This document shows, one piece after another, positions 23,565 through 34,947 of a stretch of 64,000 nucleotides of DNA. The stretch spans positions 15,869,743 to 15,933,742 of the forward strand of contig CM028333.1 in the NCBI GenBank assembly GCA_016647705.1. The letters are read 5' to 3'. Position 1 is the first letter of the stretch; every line of letters begins with the position of its first letter. The notes below the pieces were generated by a model. That model searched no databases and was not told where the DNA came from. It saw nothing but the letters and a program-made list of their open reading frames with translations. A program made the position numbers and the translations under genes. Origin of the DNA: Eucommia ulmoides. Lineage: Eukaryota > Streptophyta > Magnoliopsida > Garryales > Eucommiaceae.

Positions 23565-25193
23565 AAAAACCCTAATCTTTATTTTCTTTTTCACTTTTGA
23601 CCTCCTGAACCGTCGCTGCCTTCTTCCTCATCAATAGGCTTGTTTAGTTGTTCGTTGCCTTCTGTCTCTCCCGAACCACCGGTGTCCTTCTTCGTATTCC
23701 TCCATCCAAGACACTGCCGCCGACCTTTGATCGTCGTCATCTTCCTCTACTATGCACGCCGCCACTGCCATTTGCTCCGATGACGATGACATTCGTCTTC
23801 TTCTAGTCGTGCTCGCTGAGGCTGTCGATTGATCCATCCGATGACGACGACGATGACGTTGCTCTGCTCTCCATCCAACTCTCAAAAATTTGCTCCATTC
23901 TTCAGGACTAGACGATTATAAGGTCGTATTCGTCTACAATCGACCGAATAATGGTCGCCATTTTGGCCTCCTCGTTTGTTCTTTCTCTCTAAATCTCTCT
24001 CACATCTGGAAAATTCCAGATCTGAGAAGTCTAGATCTGGATTTTTCCACATCTAAGAGAGGGAGAGAGATGAATGTTCCAGTTCACGTGATTTTCGGTT
24101 GTTTTTTGTGAATATTGGCACTGTTTTGCAAATTTGATTTGATTTCGTTGATCTTTCTTGATTTTTGCAAGAGTTTTTGGATTTATTTTGCATTGTGAGT
24201 ATTTTTATTTATTTTTATTTTTTTGTGAATCGATTGGATTTTTGGTGAATATTCGATGTGGTTTGGTGAGCATTCCTACTGATCAATAGTGTTTGGGGTG
24301 AATGTGTTGTTGTATGTTGTAGAATGTTCATACAGGTTGTACTTTTATTGATTTTGTGTTTCTTGTTGTTTTTTATAAACATTGAAAATGTTCGGTTCGG
24401 TTGTTTTTCGTTTATCTTAGTTTTTATTTTTTATTTTTTTATTCGGTTTGGTTTTGTTGAATATTCATACCGAAAGTGTTTTTGTTGATCTTTTGATTTG
24501 TTGTTCTCGGTTGTTTTTAAATTTATTTTTTCAAATAGTAGTGCAAATTATCATAACACGAAAATGTGAATGTTGTTTTTCTATGGATTTTGTGAATATA
24601 ATGAAAGAACGTAAAATAGAAAAACACGTCAATATAACAAAAGCGTAATTTATTCGTATAAAAATTGTGAACATTCACGGCATAGCAATCAATGTTAAAA
24701 TGTATTAAAATGTTTAAAAATTACAAATAAAAAATATAAATGTTCGCGGCTTGTTATATTTTGCAAAATGACAGTTTATGTAAATTATAAGAAGAAGATG
24801 ATAAAAAAACAGATAACTATTTTCTAAAGATTGAAAACTTTGTTATAGTAGTGGAGGATTTATTTTATGATTTGTATATTTTTATAGGGCTAAATAATAA
24901 AATTTCCTATTATTTTTATGCACTAAAAACTCATTGGATTTTATTTTATTTTTTATAAGTTATAAGTAGAGATACAATTCGTTGAAAATATCAATTATTT
25001 TATTTTAAAAAATAGAATGGCCTAATTTTTTTCAATTATTACGCAATGTTATACATTTGAAAAGAATGGTTTCCATTTTTCATTCATATTAAAATATAGT
25101 TTGACATTTTTAATCATATTTAATTACAATCAAATTTCATGCACGTTAAAATAAATAATTGTGCCATTTATATGTGACATGTTTTTGTAAATA
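23563..25193. other. Unclassified 1.6 kb; GC-richer first 500 bp
   Basis: At 23590-23890 there are CCGTCGCTGCC and GATGACGACGA-type trinucleotide-rich sequences, and an 84-codon minus-strand frame rich in Arg, Ser and Asp. These look like decayed low-complexity coding or leader sequence, but nothing is recognisable. From 24100 the sequence becomes T-rich and from 24640 AT-rich without features. Joined with 47877 onwards it would restore the target site of Tat-A. Confidence 0.5.
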
Positions 25194-25198
25194 AAAAG

Positions 25199-25855
25199 TG
25201 ATGATGTCAAAAATTCTCTATCACGTGTCAAGCTCCGCACATACTAGAAAATCTTTCGTCTTCCTTTTCTATCTGCAAAACCGTGAATTCTAATGAGCGA
25301 CACCGGTATGGTGTCAGTCAAAGAACCTCTGGTGTGAGAATAAGTTAATCTGAATATAGTGAGAATAAATTGCACACTTAAATCAGAGTCTGTATTACCA
25401 GTTACCTTCTACCATTTTTATAGAGTGATTAGCTTGTTACCATATGAATGGAGAGATCATTCAGTTACTCGTATCTTCTTGCCATTACGTATAATAGTTA
25501 TTATCCCCATAATTATGGGAGAATCTCTGTAACGGTCCCCATTACTCACCGGCCGTTACCGTCAATTCAGACTTATTCTAACGTATACAGGTTTGACCGA
25601 AACTCTGAGATGACTGGTTTCCTTTTTGGATTTTGACACCTTGGGCTTATACATACCCAAATATGAGCCTTATCAAGTGGCTGCCCATATATTCATAAAG
25701 ATCACTAAATCAGTGTTTGAATCATGGGTTTATACTGCCCCAGCCCACTTAATAGACAGGTTTACTTTACTCCAATTTGGAGCCCATATAACGAATCCGA
25801 CCCATTTCGGATTTTATACCTATGTCAGTTTGGGGCGGGAGTTTTACACACATCA
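25199..25855 (-). mobile_element. Tat-A 3' LTR
   Basis: It opens TGATGATGTC and ends ACACATCA, with TGATG/CATCA inverted ends. A polypurine tract (AGTCAAGAGGGTAAA on the minus strand, 25856-25870) adjoins it. Confidence 0.92.
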
Positions 25856-25918
25856 TTTACCCTCTTGACTTTCGCGACGATTCAGACGAAGAGAAACGAA
25901 AGATCACTTTTTCTTTGA

Positions 25919-25924
25919 GTAAGT
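25919..25924 (+). promoter_or_regulatory. Donor-like GTAAGT in the antisense leader of Tat-A
   Basis: GTAAGT follows a leader block (CGACGATTCA, then GAAGAGAAACGAAA) that starts just inside the 3' LTR on the + strand. Tat-B has the same block and GTAAGT in the same relation to its own antisense ORF. I infer a 5' UTR intron of about 75-80 bp ending near the ATG. Confidence 0.5.
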
Positions 25925-25994
25925 TCTTCCTTTCATCCCTTCGATTCTCGACATTTTTCTTCACATTTTGGGTTGCTATTCATTGTTTTGCAAA

Positions 25995-28149
25995 ATGTCA
26001 TCAAATCAATCAATAAACTTTATCGAAGCGGGCTCATCGTCAAATCCTGCAATGGAACAGACGGAGACTGCCCAAGCTACTTCGCATTCTAACCCTAGTA
26101 TAGATCTAGGGGCAAGTAAGTTCCCAATAGAATGGCTTTCAGCGTTTATTCCTTCATCTGTACCGATTAGGGTTCCATCTGAGGATGAACGTCCTCAAGA
26201 TTCCAGAGAAAATGAGGTTTAGCTTTATCTCTAGATGTTTGAGTATGGACTCACTCTTAACTTTTCCTCACTCCTCCGAAATCTTTTTCATTAAATGCAA
26301 ATTACTCTATCTCAACTAACTCCAAACAGTTTTCATCAAATTATGGGAGCCATAATTCTTGCTAAACTGAATGACGTTACGCTTTCTGTTGACACAATTA
26401 GAAGCATAAGCCATCTTAAATACCTCGCCAAAATCGATAGACATTACTTTTATATTCCGAAAGAATTTTCGTTTCTTATAGATCTTCCAGCTAAGGTTAG
26501 AGACTAGCAGCCATGGTTCATCTTATTTTCTAGAGATTAGGAATTCTCTCCTGAGGAAATGGGACAGTCCTCAATGGCGACAAAGCGCTTCAGCTCCCCA
26601 AGTAATGATATACCCAACAGTTTATTTCTTATTTGAAATTTTGCTGAAGTAATTTTTTATCATATTTATTGATTTATCAAATGCAGGTGATAACGCTTGT
26701 CGAAAGATCGGTCTTACTCCAAAAATTAAAGAATATTTGGATAAGCTTCTAATCCCCAACGACTGCTTTTATAGAGAATTTGCATATTGGCAATTCGTCC
26801 GACCTACAATGGATCTATCTCGTCTTCAGGAATTAGCTGAGTTTCAGATCGATACTCGAAAAAGGAAAATGCTGGCAAAGAGACTTACCAAAACGACTGA
26901 TCAATCATCATCCCGGCCTCTTTGCACTGTTACTGGCAGCCAGACCATCCATCAAGCCTCTTCTCATAATGATCCCAAACTAGCAATATCAGATGATGAT
27001 TGCCAACCTCTCATTCTTCGCAGAAGAGGTGTTATTCCTGTTATAGTTCCATCATTGGTTTTAACTAATGAGCAAGCTCAAAGTGAACCAACTTCCATTT
27101 CTAGATCAACTTTTCTTTCTAGATCAGCTGATATCCCTGTCGTAGAACCTCCTGTTTCTAGACATCAATCCTCCTTAGTCCCTGCTTCCAGCCAAAGAAC
27201 TAGCCCAGGAATGACTAAGCAACGAATGTGCTAACTTATTGATGAAGTTGGTTCTTCTGTTCCAGGTCGTCATGCTATTTTCGACGACGCCATTAAATTT
27301 CTGTAAGATCAATCCTAGGACAAAGGCAAAAAAATGACTGAGGTAAAAAATAAGCCCAAAATCTTTCAAATGGTAATTTGTGTCCTTCTCCAAGTACTTG
27401 CACTATTTTAATCTATCTTTTAATTTCAAATAATCTGATTGTTCAATCTCATCTAATAACAATCTGATCATATCAATATATGCATATGTCCTCCGCTCTA
27501 GTCAATTGTGCTGAGGATGAGAACGAGCTGGACGCCCAACTGATGCATCAAATAACTGAGCTCCGCAAAGTTGAGGCTAAGGTACAAGAGTTGAAAAATG
27601 AGAAGTTAAAGCTTGCCACCGATCTTGCCTTATCCGATCTTGCAATTTGCCAACGAACAAAGAGAGGCTCTCCAAAAGAGTAATGCATTTTTCTGCTCTG
27701 AGAATAACAAGCTTAGAATGTCGATCACTGCGATCAAAGAAGAATGAACATCTCTCAGAGAAGAATCCCGCAATCTTTCAGAGGAGTTCGCCTCAGCCTG
27801 TTTGATAATTGATCAGAAGGATGCTGAGATTAAAGAAAAAGATGCTACCCTCCAGAGAAATCATGATAAGTTCCAAGAGGAAGAGGTTTCTCTTCAAAGG
27901 TTTCAGTCTGAAAAAGAGCAGATGTTTTCTGAGCTGTCAGCTGCACAGGAGAAGGCCAAAAAAGACATTGACAACTTCTGGTCTTCCTTTAAGAATGAAT
28001 CAAAGAAGCTTCAAAAGGTCAGCTTTGCTTTCTGCCAAAGGCTGGTATCAGAGGAGTTACCTGAGGCCGATCTCTCATTCTTGGATCTTGATAACGAAAC
28101 GGAAGAAGTAATCGAAGAACATCAAGAGTTACCCAGTTCAGCAGCCTAG
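25995..28149 (+). CDS. Tat-A antisense ORF 1 (aORF1), discontinuous relic
   Basis: The ORF runs opposite to the element's own genes, starting at ATG 25995 (MSSNQSINFIEAGSSS) close to the 3' LTR. Coding-like segments lie at about 25995-26222, 26295-26507, 26737-27234, 27480-27683 and 27802-28149. Segment 3 ends in a Ser/Pro-rich linker; segments 4 and 5 are Glu/Lys-rich and heptad-like, so coiled coil. Donor- and acceptor-like sites, for example a TGCAG before 26690, suggest introns. Similar segments occur in the same order in Tat-B (54438-56706). Known Tat antisense ORFs are often labelled putative gypsy-type transposon proteins; their role is unknown. It is part of a fossil element with several breaks. 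Confidence 0.65.
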
Positions 28150-28479
28150 GTGCCAGCATAGAGCTCAGCACGGATTGTTGATCCTGATAACAATGACTGA
28201 TATCTCAGCCGAACTTTGGTAAAATCAACTAATTGTCGCCGATCTGCATCCTCATTTTTCATTAATTTTCATATCTTTATTTTTTGTTGGCCTGTAATTA
28301 ACTTTATTAATGACCATATCGTTAACCATCATGATCTGTAGCTGAACAGTCACCACCGTTATGATTTTTAAGATTTTTTGTGATGATTATAGTACGTTTT
28401 TATCAGCGCATGTCACCTCCTCATTTAATGTGTGCCTTTTCAACGCTTCAACTATCTTTCTCTATTTCCCTTACCCAAC

Positions 28480-28489
28480 TATTTAAAAG
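28480..28489 (+). promoter_or_regulatory. TATA-like box before antisense ORF 2 (Tat-A)
   Basis: TATTTAAAAG stands 87 bp before the ATG at 28567. Upstream sequence (CATTTAATG, then pyrimidine-rich) is similar to that upstream of TATTTAAAG in Tat-B. This is inference only. Confidence 0.4.
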
Positions 28490-28566
28490 TACAACTGGTT
28501 GTTCATATTTCAAGAAACCTTTCTTTGCGCCAATATCCGTACTTTCAAAAAATTCCATTGACAATC

Positions 28567-28991
28567 ATGGGCTCCAACATCTAGATTAATAGTTCTTCTG
28601 CCTATTTAAGAATCCAAGTTGAGAGACACAATGAGATCGAATTAGTGGAGCGTTTTCGTTCTTTGATGCAAACAACCATGAATGTCAAGATGAGTGTCCA
28701 CACCTTCGCGCCATGGAGAAAACTTTAGCCATCTTCGCTGCCATGGAATCGGCCCATTTCCAAGCCATCTTTCACTATCTTGAAGCGAAAGATGAACTGA
28801 GAGATACGAAAAAGAGCAAGAAGGATCTGGTCTCTAACTTCAACTATCAAAAGTTTTACGCTAATGCCATGAAGGCAAAGAGGGATACACTCCTAGAGAA
28901 GAACGAGGAGAAAAGGGCAAAAATTCATGAACTGATCCGAAAACTCAACCAATATGAGGATCATGAATTTTTCCTTTCCAATCCCGACTAA
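28567..28991 (+). CDS. Tat-A antisense ORF 2 (aORF2), relic
   Basis: The clearest part is 28713-28991, which encodes a charged helical protein: ESAHFQAIFHYLEAKDELRD near the start, KAKRDTLLEKNEEKRAKIHE in the middle, and LNQYEDHEFFLSNPD at the end. The same domain is present at 53920-53633 on the minus strand of Tat-B (HFRAILHLRELREELKK, KAKIRELVNKINQYEEHDF). The upstream part from the ATG at 28567 is also related but decayed. It may be the C-terminal half of the aORF1 gene or a separate gene; the TATA-like box between them argues for separate transcription. Function unknown; fossil. Confidence 0.6.
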
Positions 28992-29067
28992 GAGGATCTT
29001 GACTCTCCTGCTTCCCTGGAGTCGGACTGAAGCGCCTCCTACTCAGCCGCGGATGAAGAAGAAGAAG

Positions 29068-29202
29068 AAGAAGAAAAAAACTTTTTTTTTTTTTTTTTTT
29101 TTTTTTGTAAGAACAGTTTGTGTCTGTTCTTTTTTCTCTCTCTTTTTTTTTTTTTTAAAAAAAAAAAAAACACATGTATCATTTTTTGATTATAATATGA
29201 AT

Positions 29203-29232
<30 letters not shown>
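29068..29232. repeat. Poly-A/poly-T tracts
   Basis: GAAGAAGAAG is followed by A and T runs (about 29078-29106, 29148-29170 and 29205-29232). The tracts lie between aORF2 and the minisatellite of Tat-A and include short A/T snap-back pairs. Confidence 0.8.
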
Positions 29233-29237
<5 letters not shown>

Positions 29238-29369
29238 ACCTTGTCTGTCCTCCTTCATAACAAAATTAGGATACATAACTTAGTTACGAATATTTGAATA
29301 AACATATAACAGTAGGAGATTCTCTCCTGAGTTTGAACTTAGTTACATGCTGGGCTAAAATACCCGTTT

Positions 29370-30045
29370 GTATTGAGGTACTCAGCTCAATTCAGAGTTT
29401 GAAAACTCAAGTACTTGTTGAGCCAATACGCCCTAGTTGAATACTGAGTTGAACTCTGAGTTGGAGAACTGGTTGCTGGGCTGAAATGCTCATTTAAACT
29501 CTGAGTTAGAGAACTCAGTTGTTTGTTGGGCCGAGGTGCCCAGTTATATACTGAGCTGAAGTGCTTAGTTAAATTCTGAATTAGAGAACTCAGTTGTTTG
29601 TTGGGCTGAGGTGCCCAGTTAAATGTTGAGCTGAAGTGCTCAGTTAAACCCTGAGTTTGAGAACTTAGTCGTTTGTTGGGATAAGGAGTCCATTTAATGC
29701 TGAGCTGAAGTACTCAGTTAAACTCTGAGTTTGAGAACTTAGTTGTTTGCTGGGCTGAGGTGCCTAGTTAAATGCTGAGCTGAAGTGCTTAGTTAAACTC
29801 CGAGTTTGAGAACTCAGTCGTTTACTGGGCTGAGGTGCCTAGTTAAATGCTGAGTTGAAGTGCTCAGTTAAACTCTGAGTTTGAGAACTCAGTCGTTTGC
29901 TAGGCTGAGGTGCCCAATTAAATGTTGAGATGAAATGGTCAGTTAAACTCTGAGTTTGAGAACTCAGTTGTTTGTTGGGCTGAGGTACCCAGTTAAATGC
30001 TGAGCTGAAGTGCTCAGTTAAACTCTGAGTTTGAGAACTCAGTCA
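29370..30045. repeat. 75-bp minisatellite in the Tat-A untranslated region, about 9 copies
   Basis: Units contain GAGCTGAAGTGCTCAGTTAA, CTCTGAGTTTGAGAACTCAG and GGGCTGAGGTGCCCAG. The GAGAACT box recurs near 29507, 29583, 29656, 29731, 29806, 29881, 29957 and 30032. The left units are more diverged, the right ones more alike. Each unit holds several short inverted repeats such as CTGAGTTTGAGAACTCAG. It sits between integrase and the antisense ORFs. Confidence 0.9.
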
Positions 30046-30162
30046 AAAGACACAAATCACTTTTTGTATGAAATCCAATGTTTATGTCTTTTATTAAAAA
30101 TGTATTTAGAAAACAAATTATTCCAAATTCTTAAAAAGAAACAAAGATTAAAGATAAAGAAC

Positions 30163-31400
30163 TCATACAAAAAACTTCCGCAAATAGGAGAAATTCCATG
30201 GTCTGGGAACACCTACTCCACCAAGTTCTTCAAGCCGATAAGTTCCTGGTCTATTAACTTTGATGACGCGATAAGGGCCCTCCCAGTTTGGAGCAAGCTT
30301 TCCCAGGAGAGCTTCTAGTTGGTGAGGCATTACCCGCCGAAGTACCAGGTCTCTAATGGCGAAACTCCTTGGGCGAACTGCATGATTGAATCTGTGTGCC
30401 ATCTTAGTCTTGTAAGCTGCCATACGCATTAATGCCTTATCACGCTTTTCTTCAAGTTGATCCAATTCCTCTCGTATGTGGCCTTCATTCTCTCTTAAAT
30501 CAGCAGTGGCAACTCTTCTGGTTGGCACCCCAATTTCAACCGGAAGAAAATGATGTTTCTCTAGTTGTAGATGCCGGGGTGGTACGATAAGCCCATAAAA
30601 CTCCAGGAAGTTCTTCCACCCATTTGGCTTTAGCATCGTCCAAATGTTTTTTGAGTGCCTCTTTAATGGAATAGTTGGTCACCTCTGCTTGTCCGTTTGC
30701 TTGGGAATATGTTGGACTGCATGTCCGATGTTGTATTTGGAGCTCGTTACACATCTAGCCAACTTTACCTTCAGTAAATAGTATTCCATTGTCAGAGATA
30801 AGAACAACAGGTATGCCAAAATGGCAAATGACTTGTTTCCACAAAAAATTCTTCACTTCATTTTCTCCAACGGTTACAAAAGCTTATACTTCGACCCATT
30901 TGATGAAATACTAGATCACCACCAACAAATATTTTTTGTTTCCAGGAGCTGGAGTGAAAGGAACCAAAACATCTATTCCTCACTGAGCAAACGACGAAGG
31001 ACTAGTGATTGGAGTTTGTTGTTGAGCTGAGACCTTGATATCATTAGACAATCGTTGGCATTTGTCACACTTTCGTACATATTCTGCCGCATCAGTGCGT
31101 ATGGTAGGCCAATAATACCCCACTCTCAATGCTTTATGAACCAGAGATCTTCTCCCCTAGTGGTTTCCGCACACGCCTTCATGTATTTCTTGCAGAACAT
31201 ATCTTGCTTCTTTTGTCCCTAAACATAGCAACAAAGGTTGGGAAAAATATCGTTTATACAGTTTATCGTCGGATAACACATACCTTGATGACATGTAAAC
31301 AATTTTCCTAGCGGCATCTCTGTCGTCTAGTAAGACTCTTTCCTTCAGATACTGAACTATAGATGTCCTACAATCAGTTTCTTCATCTAGCAGACCTATA
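30163..31400 (-). pseudogene. Tat-A integrase relic
   Basis: On the minus strand, 30754-30536 holds SPTYSQANGQAEVTN, matching the gypsy integrase core block with the third acidic residue, followed by WVEELPGVLWAYRTT. The C-terminal end, 30636-30163, holds LLGKLAPNWEGPYRVIKV and GTYRLEEL, the GPF/Y-like module. The zinc-finger and first core part lie between about 30800 and 31400 in decayed form. Several breaks are present. Confidence 0.85.
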
Positions 31401-31555
31401 TATGCACACTGAGAGGTTGGAGTGATTGATGGCTGGTCTAGAAAATCAACTAATTTAGACTTTTGATGTAGTCCGAAAGTCGAAGTAAGTACAGATAAAG
31501 CATTAGCCTTGGTATTTTCAGTTCTTAAGATGGCTTCAAATTTACAGCTTTGAAA

Positions 31556-32056
31556 CTAGGAAGTGAGCTCTTTTATTTTCTCTACATAGAGGCATAACTT
31601 GTCTCCGTTTGTAAGAAATAAGCCATTGATCTGATTGATCACCACTTGAGAATCTGACTTCACTTCCAGATGCTGAGCACCTAACTCCTTGGCAAGAGTT
31701 AGCCCGAGAACTACTGCTTTATACTCCGCTTCGTTATTGGAAGCTTGGAAACATAATTGCATGGCTTTTTCAAGCTGATCTCCCTCAGGTGTTTGTATGA
31801 CTATTCCCACTCCACATCTTTTCATGTTCAAGGTTCCATCAACCCATAATTTCCACTGGGCAATAGAGCAGGATGTTGCTTCTTTATTCAATGGAAGAGT
31901 AAATTCAGTAATGAAGTCAGCTAAAGCTTGCCATTTGATTGTTGTTCTGGGTTTGTATTGGATGAAAAATTCACCCAGCTCTATAGTCCACTTTATTAGT
32001 CGTCCAGACGCTTCTGGTCTGTGCATTACTACCCTGAGTGGGTATGAGGTCAGCAC
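31556..32056 (-). pseudogene. Tat-A RNase H region with second RNase H-like domain
   Basis: The frame starts with the end of the RT-linked RNase H (HRPEASGRLIKWTIELGEF, then FIQYKPRTTIKWQALADF). It continues into WKLWVDGTLNMKRCGVG, NNEAEYKAVVLGLTLAKELG and LEVKSDSQVVINQINGLF, the blocks of a cellular-type RNase H. A second RNase H-like domain after the first is a known mark of Tat-lineage elements, and supports the assignment. Confidence 0.85.
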
Positions 32057-32079
32057 AGTTATTACATATGCTTAAAAAT

Positions 32080-33316
32080 AGTGTTGGAGCTTCCGAGCAG
32101 CAACTACCAAAGCTAACGCTGGTTTTTCCAACTCCGCATAACGAGTTTCAGTTGAAACCAAAGATTTGCTGATGTAGTAGACTGACCTCTATCCTTCTGC
32201 GAGTTCTTGGACCAATGCAGCACTTACTGCTACAAGAGTTGCTGCTAAGTATAACTTCAATTCTTCTCATGGGTGTACCTTGACCAATGTTTCCACTGAG
32301 CCCAAGTAATCTTTAATAGACTAAAAAACACTCTCACAGTTATCATCCCACCGAAAGGTCTTGTTTCTCCTCAAAATTTTGAAGAAGGGAGCACGCCTAT
32401 CAGTAAGTTTTGAGATGAATCTGTTTAAAGCTGCCAATCTTCCAGTTAACACTTAAACTTCTCGTATAGAGGAAGGGGATTTTAGAATTTTAACAGCTTC
32501 TATTTATCCGGAATCTACTGTAATGCCCAATTGATTAACTATGAACCCTAGAAACTTCCTAAAAGTGACCCCAAAAGCGCATTTTTAAAGATTCAACTTC
32601 ATATCGTACCTTCTTGGAACAGAAAAAGCTTCAGATAAATAGGAGATGTGATCTGCTTGCTTAGAACTTTTGACCAGCATATCATCTATATAAACTTCCA
32701 TGGTGGTCCCAATTTAATCTTGAAAAATGCGATTCACCAATCGCTGATAAGTAGCACTTGCATTTCTTAAACCAAAAGGCATTACCATATAACAATAAGC
32801 ATGCTGATCCATGCAGATTTGATTGTAGCCTGAATAAGCATCCATCATGGACAAGCGTTGGTGCCCGACTGTAGCATCAACCATCTGGTCAATCCTCAGC
32901 ATCGGGTAACAATCTTTAGGGCATGCTTGATTCAGGTCAGTGAAATCCACGCACATCCTCCATTTTTCATTTTTCTTTTTGACAAGAACTGGATTAGTCA
33001 ACCATCTGGGGTATGTTACTTCCCTTATGTGGCCAATAATAAGTAATTTCTTCACTTCAGTTTCAATTACTTGTTCTTTCTCAGGACTGAACGTTCTTTT
33101 TTTTTTTTTTTTTTGTTGAACTGGAGGATATGATCTGCAAATATCCAAGCGATGAATTGCAACATCGGGACTTATTCCTTTTATATCAGCCGGCGACCAA
33201 GTAAAAATGTCCAAGTTCATTCGAAGCAGTTCTCTGAGTTCAGCTCCCTCAGTCTGGCTTAATGATTCGCCAATCATAAGCTTCTGAGTTCTATTATTGA
33301 AAGTTATCTGCTTCAC
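32080..33316 (-). pseudogene. Tat-A reverse transcriptase relic
   Basis: The best part, 33316-32714, includes WLTNPVLVKKKNEKWRMCVD, the block DLNQACPKDCYPM, then MMDAYSGYNQI and MPFGLRNASATYQRLVNRIF. Just beyond, about 32700-32590, the catalytic box YIDDMLVKS is encoded. The C-terminal RT parts decay towards 32080. The LNKACPKD-type block is typical of the Tat/Athila side of Ty3/gypsy. Confidence 0.9.
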
Positions 33317-33472
33317 TTCCTCAACATGTTGAATTACACTGGCGTGTTCTCTAACATCATCAATTTCTCCTGTCGAGTCTACAGGCTGACCTATTTCATG
33401 AACTTTCTTTAATTGCTATAAAGGAGAACTTCCACCCTTTATAGCTATGTCAAAACACTGCCTTGAAGAAGC

Positions 33473-34033
33473 TTAATCTTTTTTTATAACTGCCATTGAA
33501 TCTCCTCTGGCATACTTCACACATTGGTGATACGTTGATGTGACAGCTCTCATTGCATGCAACCATGGTCGGCCCAGAATGGCATTGTATGGTGATATTG
33601 AGTCTATCACCATGAACTTCGTGGCCTTTATGTACCCTTGCTCCTCCTTATTGGAAGTGACTGACAAAATAATTTTGCCATAAGGGGAAGTAAGCTCGCT
33701 ATTAAATTCTACCATAACAGTCTGTGTTGAGCTCACGTCTGAGCTCGGCACTCCCATCCGTTTCAGAGTACTAACAAAGATAATATTTGCAGAGCTACCA
33801 TTATCAATCAAGATACATCGTACTTGGAAACTTGAGACCCATAAAGATATGACTAAGGTATATTCAGTAGGGTGAACAATCCTTCTACAATCATCCTCAG
33901 AAAAAGTGATCATAGGGCCTGGCTTTGTTATCGCCAATGGCTCCCCATAATAACGCTCCAACGCCGCTTCACGTACCTTTCTTTTTCGTGCATGATTGGA
34001 TTCCCCAATACTCGGTCCAATTGAATTTATCAT
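33473..34033 (-). pseudogene. Tat-A protease region
   Basis: The frame contains VRCILIDNGSSANIIF, the aspartic protease motif region, and ISPYNAILGRPWLHAM, the conserved block near the end of Tat and Athila proteases. It begins with SEDDCRRIVHPTEYTLVISL, typical of the linker between gag and protease in this lineage. Confidence 0.88.
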
Positions 34034-34177
34034 GAAAATTACCTCCCAATTTTCTTTAGAATGCTCTTCCTTCCGCTCTCTTTCTTGACGTTCTTCACAT
34101 CGGTTATCATTTCAGGGTCTCTTCTTATCCCTGGGACAATCTTACATATAATCCTGCTACTGTCCCATGTCCGTAAG

Positions 34178-34431
34178 TCACCTGATCTCCTTTTGAAGCT
34201 CCAAACAATCATCTGTAATGTGACCATGGTCCTTATGAAAATCGCAATACTTAGAATGATTCTTCCGATTTGACTTAGTGGTCTGTCTTGGGGGCCATTG
34301 AATTATATCAGACGTATGAATCTTCTGTAAGAACCGTGAGATCGACATGCGCAATCCAGGAAGGCTTGGCTCTTGGCGAACTTCTGGCCGAGAATTTGAA
34401 TTCTTTGTTTGGTCTTTATGCCTATCAGACG
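34178..34431 (-). pseudogene. Tat-A gag C-terminal part
   Basis: The minus strand encodes YCDFHKDHGHITDDCLELQ, the zinc-binding knuckle of Tat gag. The rest of gag is on the other side of the nested chromovirus, from 46082 on. The two parts meet exactly at the AGACG target duplication. Confidence 0.88.
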
Positions 34432-34947
34432 TGTCACACCCCACCCTGGACACCCTTCATTGTGGGGCCGGCATGACGTTGACATAACATCACCTAAACG
34501 CTAAACCAACTCATAGAACGACAATATACATACAATAATATACAATAATCTATATATGCATATACAAATTTTCTATTATGAGGACACACGTGTCCCCAAA
34601 AATAAGAATAACAAAATAAATACTATGAACCTTTCACAGGTTCACCCCAGACAGCTCATCTCAAAACCTACACCCGACTCCATTGTAGGACTCTATTTAG
34701 CGCCAGTAGGGGACCGACTCCTATCTGCTTCACCTGCGAGTGTACTGCCTTCTTGATAAAAACATTTTAAATAGATCAAGCATGAGTATATAAACATCAC
34801 ATATCAAACAATAATATAAATATCTCACACCACAAGGGAAACTCTTTTTTTCCTGTCACCACAAAATCAACGTCTATATATATATATCACATCCCAACAA
34901 AGTGGTGAAAATCAACCAGAATATTCCAGTGGATCATATAGTGTAAT

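Noticed and set aside
23631-23885. Arg/Asp/Ser-rich 84-codon frame on the minus strand
   Set aside because: It is built of trinucleotide-like GATGACGACGA repeats with no recognised domain or adjoining exons.
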